Below, piece by piece: positions 33,542-44,720 of a stretch of DNA of 64,000 nucleotides. The position numbers and the translations under genes were made by a program. Source of the stretch: Eucalyptus grandis (taxonomy: Eukaryota; Streptophyta; Magnoliopsida; Myrtales; Myrtaceae); assembly GCF_016545825.1 (NCBI RefSeq), contig NC_052619.1:30233803-30297802 (forward strand). The letters run 5' to 3'. Position 1 is the stretch's first letter; every line of letters begins with the position of its first letter. The notes beneath the pieces are model-generated. The model was not told the DNA's origin, ran no database searches, and worked only from the letters and a program-made list of their open reading frames with translations.

Positions 33542-34690
33542 AATTAATAATTACCATAATTTGAGATAAAGTACCTGCAGTTAATACCTACGAGATTTAT
33601 AAAAGAAAAGCACATCTCAATATTCTAAATTGAATGATAATAACAAAATAAATAAAATAAAGAAAAGCAAACTACCTAATTTGCTTTTCTCTTTTTCTTT
33701 TTGTTTTTGTTTTTTTTTTTTTTTTTTTCTTCTAGTCACGTGCTCGTGAGTCTCGGGTCACTCGGGAGCAGCACGTCATCGGACCAGCGGGGGCTCCGAC
33801 AAAGGTGAACCGGCGGTGGGCGAGCGGTGAAGAGGTGAATCGGCGGTGGCTCAAATCGTACGGGAGCGGTTTCGTCGGCGGAACGAGAGGTGGCGCGACG
33901 GTGGGCACTTTGGATCCGCCGGGCGTCGTAGGGGTGGTCACGAACGAGAGGTGCTGCGGCATCACGGGGGGCGAGCAGCGCGGGAAAACTTCAGGTGCGG
34001 GCGCTGATCGGAAATGGGGCCGTCGTGGGATCTGCGAGAGGGGTTCCGGCGTCGCGGGGAGCGGGCTGCTGCGATGGAGGTCCGCCGGTGTTGAGTGATG
34101 CTTTGCAGCGGCGGAGGCGGCGGATCGCTCGGAATTGGCTAGGCTGCGGGTTGCGGGGCGCGGTCGTCGGGTAGATAGTGGAATGGCTCGTCTCGGGCTC
34201 GACTAGAGCGGCAACGGTGCTGGTACGTCGGATCGGCAGGGTGGTCGCAGCGTGGTGGTCGCTCGTGGTCGTTGTGCCGTTCGGCGGCGCGGTGCAACAC
34301 GGGCCGCCGGATCGGGGGCTTTCCGTCGGGTTCCGGTGTTGAACTCAAGCGTCGCCGGATTGAAGCGAAAAAGGAGCCGGCCGTCGCAAAGGGAGGAGGA
34401 GTAAAAATCGGGCGCGGGAGGAGGGCGAGACGCAACCAGCATAGGGAAGAGGGTGATGAACGAAATGTCCAATCACCTTCTTTCCCTTCTTTTCCTCTCT
34501 CTTTTTTTTTTTTTTTCTCCCTTTTTGCCTTTTTTTTTTTTTACTTTTCTCCCTTTCTCTTCTCTTTCTCTGCGTGTACTTTCTACAGAAACTTCTCTTG
34601 ACTTTTCTTTTTCTTTTTTTTTTTTTTTTTTCTTTTTTTCCTCCTTTCACCAAGACCAAAAGAACCCCATAAACCGAAGCCTCGGCTTCT

Positions 34691-34699
34691 CTTTTTATA
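34691..34699 (-). promoter_or_regulatory. LTR3 TATA box
   Basis: The minus strand reads TATAAAAAG, next to the GAAGCC/GGCTTC inverted repeat. Confidence 0.6.
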
Positions 34700-34888
34700 G
34701 AAGAAAAACTTGAAATTGTTGAAGATCCGGCGATATTCACTCAACCTCTTCAACAAAGAAATGGCTCCAAAATCCGGCCGTTGAATTATTTTGAATTCAA
34801 ATTTTTTTTTTCAAAATTTCCCTCTACAACCAAATGCTATATTATTATTTTCTAAAAAATAAATTAAATTTTAAAATAGGTGTCAACA

Positions 34889-34901
34889 GCTGCCCCTCTT
34901 T
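34889..34901 (-). other. Polypurine tract, unit 3
   Basis: AAAGAGGGGCAGC on the minus strand before LTR3 in the sense direction. Confidence 0.8.
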
Positions 34902-34959
34902 GAAGGGAAGCTCGTAGAGATTTCCTTCAAAGATAAATGACACCTAAATTTAGACCATG

Positions 34960-35011
34960 CAGAATGAATGCAAAATGAATATGAAATGCATATGCAAATG
35001 TTAATTGTAAT

Positions 35012-35053
<42 letters not shown>

Positions 35054-35330
35054 AATGGACTCAAATAAATGCAATGTCATGCAATAAAGAATGCTATGTA
35101 ATGCAATGATTTGGTCAAGAACATATATTTCAATGTGTCTATGCTCAATGAAATGCAAATGCAAAATTAATGCAAAATGAATATGGGATGTATATGCAAA
35201 TGTTAATGACCTCTTTTCAAATAAATTTAATTCTTTTTGAAATGCAAGGTCATGCAATAATGCAATGATTTTGTCGAATGCATATATTTCTATGTCTCCT
35301 TGCTTAATGAAATGCAAATGCAAAAAGAAC
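34960..35330. repeat. ATGCAA-rich tandem duplication with 34-nt T tract, unit 3
   Basis: As in units 1 and 2; the pure T run is 35015-35048. Oligo(A) length on the sense strand is nearly constant (34, 35, 34) although other homopolymers in the units vary. Confidence 0.8.
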
Positions 35331-35394
35331 ACGTACTGTCATACTTATCTGGAGATTCAAAAAGTATTATTAGGTGTGAAATGATTCCTATGAG

Positions 35395-36219
35395 ACCTAA
35401 CAAACATCTGGAAATCTCTTCCGATAATTGAAAGGCTCAAAGTCTTTAGAGATCTGGAACTCTCATCAAATCCCAAGCACCTGGAAATCATATCGAAGGA
35501 TGTTTGAAAAAACAAATACTTGGAAGTCACATCAAGCATTTAAAGATTCAAATATAGGAATTCATAACTTTACATTTGAAAACATTTATTAAACATCTGG
35601 AAATCACATCGACGTTTTAGAAGGACAAACACTTGGTATCACATCAAGCGTTTAAGGGTTCAAATATCTGGTTTTTCTACTAAACATCTACGGAAGTCAC
35701 ATCGAGATTCGTTTGGAAAGACAAACACTTGGTATCACATCAAGTGTTTAAGGGTTCAAATATCTCGGGGTTTTTTTCACTAAACATCCATTCTGAAGTC
35801 ACATCGATGTTTGGAAAGACAAACACTTGGTATCACATCAAGCGTTTAAGGGTTCAAATATCTGTTTTTTACTAAACATCTCGGAAGTCACATCAACGTT
35901 TGGAAAGACAAACACTTGGTATCACATCAAGTGTTTAAGGGTTCAAATATCTTAAAAATCTTACAAAACATCCGGAATCACATCGGACGTTTGAAAGACA
36001 AACACTTGGTATCACATCAAGCGTTTAAAGGTTCAAATATCTCGGGTTCACACTAGACATTTGAAAATATTTTACTAAACATCTGGAAATCACATCGATG
36101 TTTAAAAGACAAGCACTTGGAAATCACATCAAGTGTTTAAAGGTTCAAACATCTGGAACTCAAACTAGACATTTGAAAACATTTTAAAAATGGGTACTTG
36201 GAATTCTTATCAAGCACCA
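35395..36219 (-). repeat. Stem-loop minisatellite array, unit 3
   Basis: By eye it holds about eight ACTTG...CAAG stems and about six ACATC...GA(C/T)GT stems, plus ATCTGG...CTAGACAT types near 36040-36180. Several CCGG positions at stem tips are altered by short insertions (CTACGG, CCATTCTG, CTCGG) that leave the stems intact. Confidence 0.8.
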
Positions 36220-36448
36220 AGATGACTGAACAAACTCAGGGTTTCAAAGACAATTTTTTTGGTCTTTGAGGAAAAATTCAATGATGGCTTTATCAAGCTT
36301 CTACTGGAAAAATTATCACAATGAAAATTTTCAGTTATAGTGTGAATCTCTTGAACATGCTAAATGAGACGCTTTTGGTGTGAAAAGGCTTTTCACTCGC
36401 TCTCATTTAGGAGGGGTTATTTGTCCCGATCATTGATGCGGGAATATA

Positions 36449-36688
36449 TCACTCAATCTTATCATCATCTTGTCGACAAGAGTTCGAATTTTCTTGCAAT
36501 CGCACGACCTTACTAATCTGAGAAGTCTTTGACAAGGATTGTAATGTGGGTTTGGTCAATGGCTTAGCAAAAGGGACTCTTTGAGTCAAGGCTATTGAAA
36601 GAAAATTTCTGTAATCATCTCCGGGTTTACAAGTCAAGAACCCTGCAAAATGAGAAAGAAATAATCTTGCTCGCACTTCTTCGAGCAA
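36449..36688 (-). CDS. Short conserved open frame (MLEEVRARLF...), unit 3
   Basis: 79 codons, the same as unit 2. It is unrecognised and no upstream start context or domain supports translation. Confidence 0.25.
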   Translation of the reverse strand: MLEEVRARLFLSHFAGFLTCKPGDDYRNFLSIALTQRVPFAKPLTKPTLQSLSKTSQISKVVRLQENSNSCRQDDDKIE

Positions 36689-37805
36689 TGCTTAAAACAT
36701 ATGGATTCCTATGTTAATTCAAGTGCCTTAATCTGAAGAGACTTTGTAAGGGACGTAACATAGGCTTGGTTCTTGGGTTTGAGAAACGAAAGGATCGTTA
36801 GGCTCAAAGATGTGTGTAATGGGTAAGAGTTGGTGATCATCTTGACATTACCACTAGCTTTCTTCGCCACGGATTGTCTTCTTGACAAATTTCTTTATTG
36901 GCTCAAGAGTTTATCATTGATGCCAATGATTGTTCAACTGGAGATCTTTTCTCAAAATCATTTTCTTTGATGATAGGCATCGATCGGGCACACCGTTTTT
37001 TATGCCTCTCAATTCATCAGTCATTTATCTTTTCTTTTCATGGGCATTGGCCTTGCTTTTACCAGGCACACTGCTTTTTAATGCCCCTTAGTTCTATTTT
37101 GATTTTAGTTCTTGCACACAATGCATGTGTCAAGTATATTTTAAATGACACTCGAACCTTCAAAGGTCTTCATCCGTCTCTTGCCTTGCCCCAGTGTGGG
37201 GGATGATCACCAACTGGGTTTAACATGAAATGAATTCATGGGCTCAAGTGGGCTATGCAAAGGATATAAGTGTGTAGATAGTGAAAGAAACGCTCTTCGT
37301 CATCCTAAGGCACTTAAATTACCACATGAATTTAATGTAATAGCATGACTTGAAGATTGATGCAAGTGAAAGCAAGAAAATTTCAACTCATTTTCCTTCT
37401 CCTTCAATGTCAACTTACCTCCATTTGCCCCGATGTGGGGTGGTTCTTGACAGGGGTAGTATGAAAGAAATTCTTCAAGTATTTGGGCTCAAAGAGGGGT
37501 TAAACAAGGGTTCATTGATAGAGAAAAGAACTGCCCCTCGTCATTTTAGTTGTCGTACTTTTGCAAGAAAACTCTTTACCTTGAAGTACAAAATGTTTTC
37601 ATACTCACCTCACAATGTATAAACAAGGGACTGTGTATGGGATAAAGCTTGCCTTTCACACCTCATTTAGCATGTTCAAGTAATTCGACATCTTTCACTA
37701 AATTATAAATTTCAAGTGGAATTGACAAATTGCACAATATCATGTGGAAGCATTCTATAATGACAAAAGGCCATGCTCTATCAAATCATAAAGTCAAAAC
37801 TATTA

Positions 37806-37850
37806 GGTGTCTATGTCTTGCCCCTCTTTGCAAAGGAGCTCATAGAGGTT
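37806..37850 (-). repeat. Internal PPT / LTR-edge-like site, unit 3
   Basis: AGGTGTCTATGTCTTGCCCCTC is the best-preserved copy: AGGTGTC matches the true LTR terminus (AGGTGTCAACA) before the shared GCCCCTCTTTG. Confidence 0.7.
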
Positions 37851-38176
37851 CCTTAAATGTGCGCAGGGCTGCACTTGAAACATAAAGCAGATAATTAAAA
37901 GAAACAAACAGGGTAAATTAGATGCATGCTGGAAGATGATTTTATTTTGAAATTCTTTTTCAAGGGAACATGAAGAAGCCCAGCCTTCAGAATTAGCTCC
38001 TTGCCGTTTTCTTTTTGGTAGGATTTCATCACAGGGCTAGTTTGGTATACTTCAACATGCCCTTAAAACATGAAAAATCTCCATGCATTTTATTGGATGA
38101 AAAGCAAATTACATTATTGAAATAAGGGAAATCCTATAATTGAAAATGCAAATATGCAAATATGGAAAGCAATAAA

Positions 38177-38196
38177 GACTCCTACGCAGAGGAGTG
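38177..38196 (-). repeat. Small hairpin just after the gag stop, unit 3
   Basis: ACTCCT-ACGCAG-AGGAGT lies about 25 bases beyond the gag stop in the sense direction. Unit 2 has ACTCCT-GGCAG-AGGAGT (29283-29300); unit 1 has lost one C of the arm. Possible RNA structure; function unknown. Confidence 0.5.
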
Positions 38197-38216
38197 TGCA
38201 AATAATTAAAATTTTC

Positions 38217-39878
38217 CTACTCTCGAGCTTTGTCGATGGCAAACAATTCAGTCATTCCTTCGAATGCATCATCAGAGCTCTCAATCTTTGGAGGTGCGGG
38301 ATCATCTATGCCACCCCATCCATCTGGGATGATATCCCGTGGGTCGAAATAGGAGCTGGGAGGAGCCGAATACTTTACATAGTAATCGAATTTGCCACTT
38401 GGTTGCCCCAGGGTATCCATCACTTATGCTCCCTCATGCATCATCTGGTGGGCTCGGTATCAAAACCGAAAATGGTATTCACAGCTTTTGGGTGGTCGGG
38501 GAGTGGGTTATTCGGATGTTCGGCTGTGCATCTCGGAATGAGACCACCTTGGCATCCAAAAGATTTTGGACTTTGTGTTGCATATAGCAATCGTCAACAG
38601 AATGCCCTACCTCCCCCATATGATAAGCACATGTCTTGGATGGATCATAGTTGGGGAATCGCTCGGGATTAGGTCGCTTAGGCTCTTTAGCGAGTAATCC
38701 TTTCTTCTGAAGAGTTGGCAAGATCTTGACAATGGCTTAGGAAGAGGCGTAAATTGACGCTTGGAAGAGTTCTTCTGCTGCCCAAAGAATGGTCGTGCTC
38801 CTCCCTGATAAGTGTTCGGGGTAGGGCGAGGTGGTTGCACATAAGCTGCATTAACCTCCGCTACAAGTTCCTTATCCTTCTTGATTGAGACTCTTCCATA
38901 TGAGCTGGTTTGATCAGACGCCCATCCATCACGCAATGCTACTTCAATTCGCTCACCAACGGGGGATTAGCTGATTGAATGACTCGGCGATCGATCCCAA
39001 CATTCGATTTCGATACTCGGGCGGAGTGTCTTCATGAACAAATCCATCAGCTCCTTTTTTGTTGGCTGCAGAGTTATCGAGCGGCTACAGTCCTCCATCT
39101 CGTGACATATGCCTTGAAAGATTCCGTCCTCTTCTTCTCGGTGCGAAGTAAGTCTTCTCGAGATGGAGTGACATCAATATTATACTTATATTGCTTGAAA
39201 AAAGCATCCGTCAAATCCTCCCAAGTCTCCAATGATTAATCTTCTTCATGATATACCATTGCAACGCCGGTCCTGTCAGGCTTGCTTGAAATTGTTGAAT
39301 CATCAAGGGGATGTTATCAACATATTGGGTCATCCTGACCACATAAGTCTGCAGATGGATCTTTGGGCAAGAGGTGCCATCATACTTTTCAAAGTCTGGC
39401 ATTTTGAACTTCTTTGGCATCTTGATCTTGGCATAGTGGGACAAATCGGTTGGGCCTTGGATAAATGAACCCCGCAGCTGCTTGAGTTTCTCCTCAATTT
39501 TTGCCATGCGTTTTCTTGTTCCGTCTTCGGTACAGCCGAGGGTATCACTTGTACCTCCTCATCAACAACAATTTGAGGCACGTCAGTAATTTTCTCCTTG
39601 GAAGCATCATTAGAGGTTGATGTGCCACTTGTGGATGTATTCTTGCCTTTATCTCTCTGATCAGCTGTATTCTTGCCTTTATCTCTTGGATCAACCATGG
39701 GAGCATGTTGTGGTAACACTACTTCAACTTGCGGTGCTGGTGGAGCAATGTTTGCTTGGAGAGAATCGATTTGCTTAGAGAGCTGCTCAAGAACATTCAG
39801 AACTTGCTTCATCTCCGATTCGAGGGCAGCGATGCGAGTTTGTTCAGCAACACGTGTTTGTTCGGTGTTATCAGCCAT
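38217..39878 (-). pseudogene. gag: gag of the array element, unit 3 (frameshifted)
   Basis: Starts MADNTEQTRVAEQTR at 39878 and ends DKARE-stop at 38217, about 550 codons. This is the only unit with a complete zinc knuckle: CAYHMGEVGHSVDDC (C-x2-H-x5-H-x4-C, near residue 420). The gag core lies around residues 150-300 (KMPDFEKYDG; LTGPALQWYIMKK), and the C-terminal tail is acidic and Pro-rich (PRDIIPDGWGGIDDPAPP). Frame breaks near 39510, 39240, 38990 and 38740 prevent full translation. A tandem 30-base repeat (39640-39695) encodes the doubled DPRDKGKNTA. The stop ends the coding part; no protease motif follows. Confidence 0.87.
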
Positions 39879-41031
39879 TGTTGCTCTGGGAACGAGTACG
39901 GATTGGTGATCTTAGGTTAGCCGTGTTGTCACCTAGTCAATGTAAAATAATGCAGTAAGTATCATAACAAATGAGATTGGTCCATGACAACGGTCTAATC
40001 GCCTCATTTTATTTGGAATTTGAATAAAATTTTCTAACTAAGAATTGAAATTCAAGTCCCTAAACATTGAACTAAAGATTGAAAGCACTGAATTGAAATC
40101 AAGGTCTCTAAACATTGAACTAAGAAACAAAAACCAAAACATTTTATATATGCTTTCTAGAACCCAATGTCTTGCGAAGCTTTTTATTTTCAACTTCAAT
40201 CATTTCCATTTTTTGCTCAAGATGCTCAATCAGTGTTGCTGAATGGGCTTCTTAGTCACATCCCACCGAACGTATAGTCACCTTGCTAATTGGTCCAACC
40301 ACATTTTGAGCTCTTTTTGGGAGAGGAAATAAATTGTACGTTGGTTTTCCCCATTGCACATAAAACAAGATTGACCACGAAACCTATTGTCATGGACCAA
40401 CAAAAATGCAAGTAAGTAAATTGCAGAAGTGAGAATTTAAACAACTTACTTTCCTTTGGGAAGGGATGACAATCACATAGACACACGCATGAAATGTGAG
40501 GCTCGATTTCTATTTAGATGGCTTAACAAAATGGAGCTAAGAGGATGATCGACCGTTGCGGTCTCGCATTAACGTGTCGAGTCCTCCTAACCCGGCTCGC
40601 CGAATGGAATGTCTAATATCACGCAGTCTCGCGGATATGGACAAACACATTTGACACCATGAAGAACTTTCGGGAAGAGAAGGTCAACCTCTATATAGCG
40701 GTCTCGCTTTAGAGGAAGTATCCTTCTCAACACCATCCTAAGAATCCTATCGCAGCCCGGAGTCCGGCGCGGGTTGTGTGTGCAATAGTGTAGTGCTAAA
40801 AACAATAAAACATGCACAACAGTTTAATTGCAAACAACACTTCTATAATTTAAATTCAACCTTAACTCCAACTCCAAAACAAGGGTTAGCAAAGACTACT
40901 CCCCTTATACCTCCCATCTGCAAAAACATTTAACACTTCATGTTAGGAGCGTACCTTGTTTCCATGCTGCCAAACAAAATATTTTTCTTAAAAAAATAAA
41001 ACAGGCCTATGTCCACTATGAGTTTTAACTC

Positions 41032-41050
41032 TGTCCCCAGCGAGTCGCCA
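41032..41050 (-). other. Primer-binding site, unit 3
   Basis: TGGCGACTCGCTGGGGACA on the minus strand, three bases after the LTR4 sense end. As LTR4 is the outer 5' LTR, this is the PBS a full-length transcript of the chain would use. Confidence 0.65.
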
Positions 41051-42339
41051 AGCTGTCGCGACCTAAAATTTTCAGGGGCAATCCTAGAAGTTTAGGTTAA
41101 TGGATTACTAAGTCCGAAGACTTGGCGCGGACCCTCCCAAGTCCTACCAATCGCGACTTGATAGAAATTAATTCATTTAAACATGCAATTTCAATTTGGA
41201 GCCGCCACTAACCAATTAGGGCTGGTTAGAAACCCAAGTAAAGTATGGGAGAATACTTTACTATTGCGAACCAAAGATTCAATAGGTCCGGGGACATGAT
41301 TACGCTAGATTAATCTAACGCCCTTTCGGTACCTTTTATTTTAATTTCAAAAATATTTTGCAGGCAATGTTGATTAATTTAAACCTAAGTTACTAACATG
41401 CAAATGGTGGTCATGCGAGTGCACAATCAATAAAATAACATTAAAAAAAGAAAATGCTAATAAAAATGCATGCCCTAAACATGATTTCTAAATGACATGA
41501 CATCTAATTTTTCTTTTTCTTTTTTAAAAATGTTAATTACATGCAATCTTAATTTAAACTTAATATGCATGAATTTATTTTAATGACATGCGATATGCAA
41601 TTCATATGGTATGACTTAAACTTATCACTATATGTATGCAATCTAATTTTTATAATCCTAAATATGCATGTGCTACATGATATGGGATAAATGACATGGT
41701 ATTTCTACATGCATGCTCTTTTTATTTTATTTTATTTTAATGATGATTCATGTTTAATGCATATATGCAACCTATGCTAAATAATGATGATATGAGATTA
41801 ATTATGAATTAACCTATTAACTAACCAAGGAAATGATATATTTTTTTTATGACATAATGTTTTTTTAGCATTTTCTTGAAAAGAAAACAACTTAATGGTG
41901 CAATGATCATCTTTTAGCATTTCTTTTTTATTAAAAAAACTATAACTCATATGGCATGCATGACATTTTTTTGTTCATCTTTTTTTGTTTTATTAAATGA
42001 AAATTGACTTAATCTAAAACTAATTAGACTAACTAAAGTGAATGGTATTCTAATTTATTTTAGGAATCAATTTAACTTAAACTATATTTTATCCTAAAAG
42101 CTATATAAAAAAAAAAATCAAGACATGCCAACATCATTTAAAATTAACCTAACAAAAATCACTCATCTAAAAGTATAATCTAAAAGTTATAATCCTATAA
42201 ATGCAATTCTAATTTACTAACCCTAAAAATACTAAACCTAAATGCTCTAATGCAATATTTATTTTTTTACTTTTTTAATCTTTCCAAACAAGTCATTATT
42301 TTAAAAGAATGAAGATAAGAATTAAAATAACCGAAAAAA

Positions 42340-42465
42340 TAATCCGTTGTCTCACGGATTAAATTAACAATTATTTTAACTCTATAACAATTTAACAATT
42401 GAAATGCTATCAAAATTCCTAAAAATTAAAGTAATTAAAAAAATGACCCGACGTCTTACGGGTCA
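42340..42465 (-). repeat. Paired hairpins in LTR4
   Basis: TAATCCGT...ACGGATTA at 42340-42361 and TGACCCG...CGGGTCA at 42444-42465; both stems unchanged. Confidence 0.85.
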
Positions 42466-43576
42466 AATTAATAATTACCATAATTTGAGATAAAGTACTT
42501 GCAGTTAATACCTACGAGATTTATAAAAGAAAAGCACATCTCAATATTCTAAATTGAATGATAATAACAAAATAAATAAAATAAAGAAAAGCAAACTACC
42601 TAATTTGCTTTTCTCTTTTCTTTTGTTTTTGTTTTTTTTTCTCTTTTTCTTCTAGTCACGTGCTCGTGAGTCTCTGGGTCACTCGGGAGCAGCACGTCAT
42701 CGGACCAGCAGGGGCTCCGACAAAGGTGAACCGGCGGTGGGCGAGCGGTGAAGAGGTGAATCGGCGGTGGCTCAAATCAGTACAGGAGCGGTTTCGTCGG
42801 TGGAACAGAGGTGGCGCGACGGTGGGCACTGGATCTGCTGGCGTCGCGGGGGTGGTCACGAACAGAGGTGCTGCAGCATCACGGGCGAGCAGCGCGGGAA
42901 AAACTTCAGGTGCAGGCGCTGATCGGAAATGGGGCCGTCGTGGGATCTGCAGAGGGGCTCCGGCGTCGCGGGTTGGCGGGGCTGCTGCGATGGAGGTCCG
43001 CCGGTGTTGAGTGATGCTTTCACCGGCGGCGAGCGGGTGCAGAATTGGCTGGGTTGCGGGTTGCGCGCGGTCGTCGGGTAGATAGTGGAATGGCTCGACT
43101 CGGGCTCGAGCGGCGTTGGTGCTGGTAGGCAGATCGGCCTTTGGGTGGTCGCGTGGTGGTCGCTCAGGGCGGTTGCCGTTCGGGGCGAGCGTCAGTGCAA
43201 CACGGGCCGCCGGATCAGGGGCTTTCCGTCGGGTTCCGGTGTTGAACTCAGCGTCGCCGGATTGAAGCAGAAACGGAGCCGCCGTCGGTGGAGCAGGCAG
43301 TAAAAATCGGGCGCGTGGAGGGGGAAGCAGGCATAGGGAAGAGGGTGATGAACGTAAATGTCCAATCACCTTCTTTCCCTTCTGCTCTCTTTTTTCCGTT
43401 TCTCCCTTTTTTTTTTTTTTTTTCTCCTTTTCTCCCTTTCTCTTCTCTTTCTCTCCCTGCTTTCTACAGGAAACTTCTCTTGACTTTTCTTTTTTTCTCC
43501 CACAAATGTTTTTTTTTTTTTCCTCCTTTCCACCCAAGACCAAAAAGAAGCCCCATAAACCGAAGCCTCGGCTTCT

Positions 43577-43584
43577 CTTTTATA
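43577..43584 (-). promoter_or_regulatory. LTR4 TATA box (outer 5' LTR promoter)
   Basis: TATAAAAG on the minus strand, next to the inverted repeat GAAGCC/GGCTTC; expected promoter for the element chain, reading leftwards. Confidence 0.65.
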
Positions 43585-43772
43585 GAAGAAAAACTTGAAA
43601 TCGTTGAAGATCCGGCGATATTCACTCAACCTCTTCAACAAAGAAATGGCTCCAAAATCCGGCCGTTGAATTATTTTGAATTCAAAATTTTTTTTCAAAA
43701 TTTCCCTCTACAACCAAATGCTATATTATTATTTTCTAAAAAATAAATTAAATTTTAAAATAGGTGTCAACA

Positions 43773-44720
43773 TGGACTATTGCAGTTTATTCTTAAAGGA
43801 CACTGAATTGATCAAGCACTAAGTCATCTCTCTTTGGATAGTTAAAGAATTTATCACATTAGATTGTAATAGCAGAAGTCCTGAAGCAGGAGGAATATAT
43901 TATTAAAGTTGGTTTAGAGATCATTCTTTCACAACATGGACGAGGATATCCATGGATACGTTTATTCATGGAAAATACATGATCTAATGCAAGAGTTCTA
44001 AATGGCCATATCGTTGGTTCAAGACTGCATCATCGTGAGTTTTCAAATGTTAAGTACTTGTAGTTCCAACCGTTGGATCAACAACAAGATTTTGGAAACT
44101 CTTTCTGTGGCAAGGAAATAAGGACCACCCCCCTCTTGGGTTCTCGAGAGAATTTCTTATATATACTTGTATATAATGATGAGAGCTCGCAAGCTTTGTG
44201 TCTTGAAGGCGTACTCAACCAAGGGTTGCCCTCATCTGTAGGTGACTTGAAACATTTCCTATATCATAGCCTTCCTTACTGAAGCAGATTCAAGACTCTT
44301 CCCCATTCCATTTGCAAGTTGTGCAATTTACGGAGGTTGAATCTCACCCAATGTTCCTCACTAGAATGATTGCCAGGTGGCACTGGAAACTTGAAGAGTT
44401 TAAAGAGGCTAGACCTGAAATGGTTCGCAAGTATCGGAAAACTTCTGGTAGGTTTAATCGAACTGCTGAATCTTCGGCAATTACTCAGCTGCGGCAAGTC
44501 TATCCAGATGCTTTATGGAATGAGGACATTGACTAATACACGGACCCTGTCATAATTCCAGGCAAGCATAGAGGGCGCGGTGCTGAAGCAGTAATAGGAC
44601 TCAAGAATTTAGAAGCAAAACTCAAGATCCTTTACCTGGAGCATATGAATCAGCTGGATAGTGGATACACCTCTCTTGGATGAGAAGTCTGGTCTAAAGG
44701 CCTCGGCTCCATTGGCTATT
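43773..44720 (+). pseudogene. CC-NBS-LRR resistance gene remnant (winged helix, MHD region, LRRs)
   Basis: After the TSD the plus strand reads YCSLFLKDTELIK (RNBS-D), VISLWIVKEFI, EAGGIYY, RSFFHNMDEDIHG, then KIHDLMQEF, the MHDLMHDLA region, in several frames. From about 44215 leucine-rich repeats follow: LPSSVGDLKHFLYHSL, SICKLCNLRRLNLTQC-like, GNLKSLKRLDLKW, LLVGLIELLNLRQL and a final LEHMNQLDSG near 44640. Plant CNL proteins sense effectors; this copy is dead through many stops and frameshifts and the 29.4 kb insertion. It continues the GLPL fragment at 14265-14328. Confidence 0.85.

Larger units (their letters stand above)
32088..34888 (-). mobile_element. LTR3 (shared between units 2 and 3), 2801 bp
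   Basis: Same ends. It is the longest LTR because of a local duplication near 32980-33030 (ATATGGCATGCA.. with CTATAACT(T/C)ATATGGCATGCA repeated). It shares diagnostic variants with LTR4 (TTAAAAAATGTTAATTACATG, GATTCATGTTTAATGC). Confidence 0.93.
14329..43772 (-). mobile_element. Tandem gag-only LTR retrotransposon array: 4 LTRs, 3 internal regions
   Basis: The same about 8.9 kb unit is repeated: LTR1 14329-17021, internal 17022-23259, LTR2 23260-25997, internal 25998-32087, LTR3 32088-34888, internal 34889-41053, LTR4 41054-43772. Ends are TGTCGCGACC and GGTGTCAACA, so on the coding (minus) strand the LTR runs TGTTGACACC to GGTCGCGACA. PBS, gag and PPT all place the sense direction on the minus strand, with LTR4 as the outer 5' LTR and LTR1 as the outer 3' LTR. 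One perfect TSD (TGGAC) brackets the whole chain. No protease, reverse transcriptase, RNase H or integrase frame is present in any unit, so mobilisation must have been in trans. Chains like this are usually explained by unequal recombination between LTRs. Confidence 0.93.
41054..43772 (-). mobile_element. LTR4 (outer 5' LTR), 2719 bp
   Basis: Starts TGTCGCGACC and ends GGTGTCAACA, then the TSD TGGAC and CNL sequence. Variants group it with LTR3. The GC-rich block (42650-43340) is the most altered of the four. Confidence 0.93.

Noticed and set aside
14329..43772. The 8.9 kb periodicity read as a segmental gene duplication or satellite
   Set aside because: Unit ends are LTR ends with PBS and PPT, and a single 5-bp TSD brackets the whole array, so it is a retrotransposon chain.
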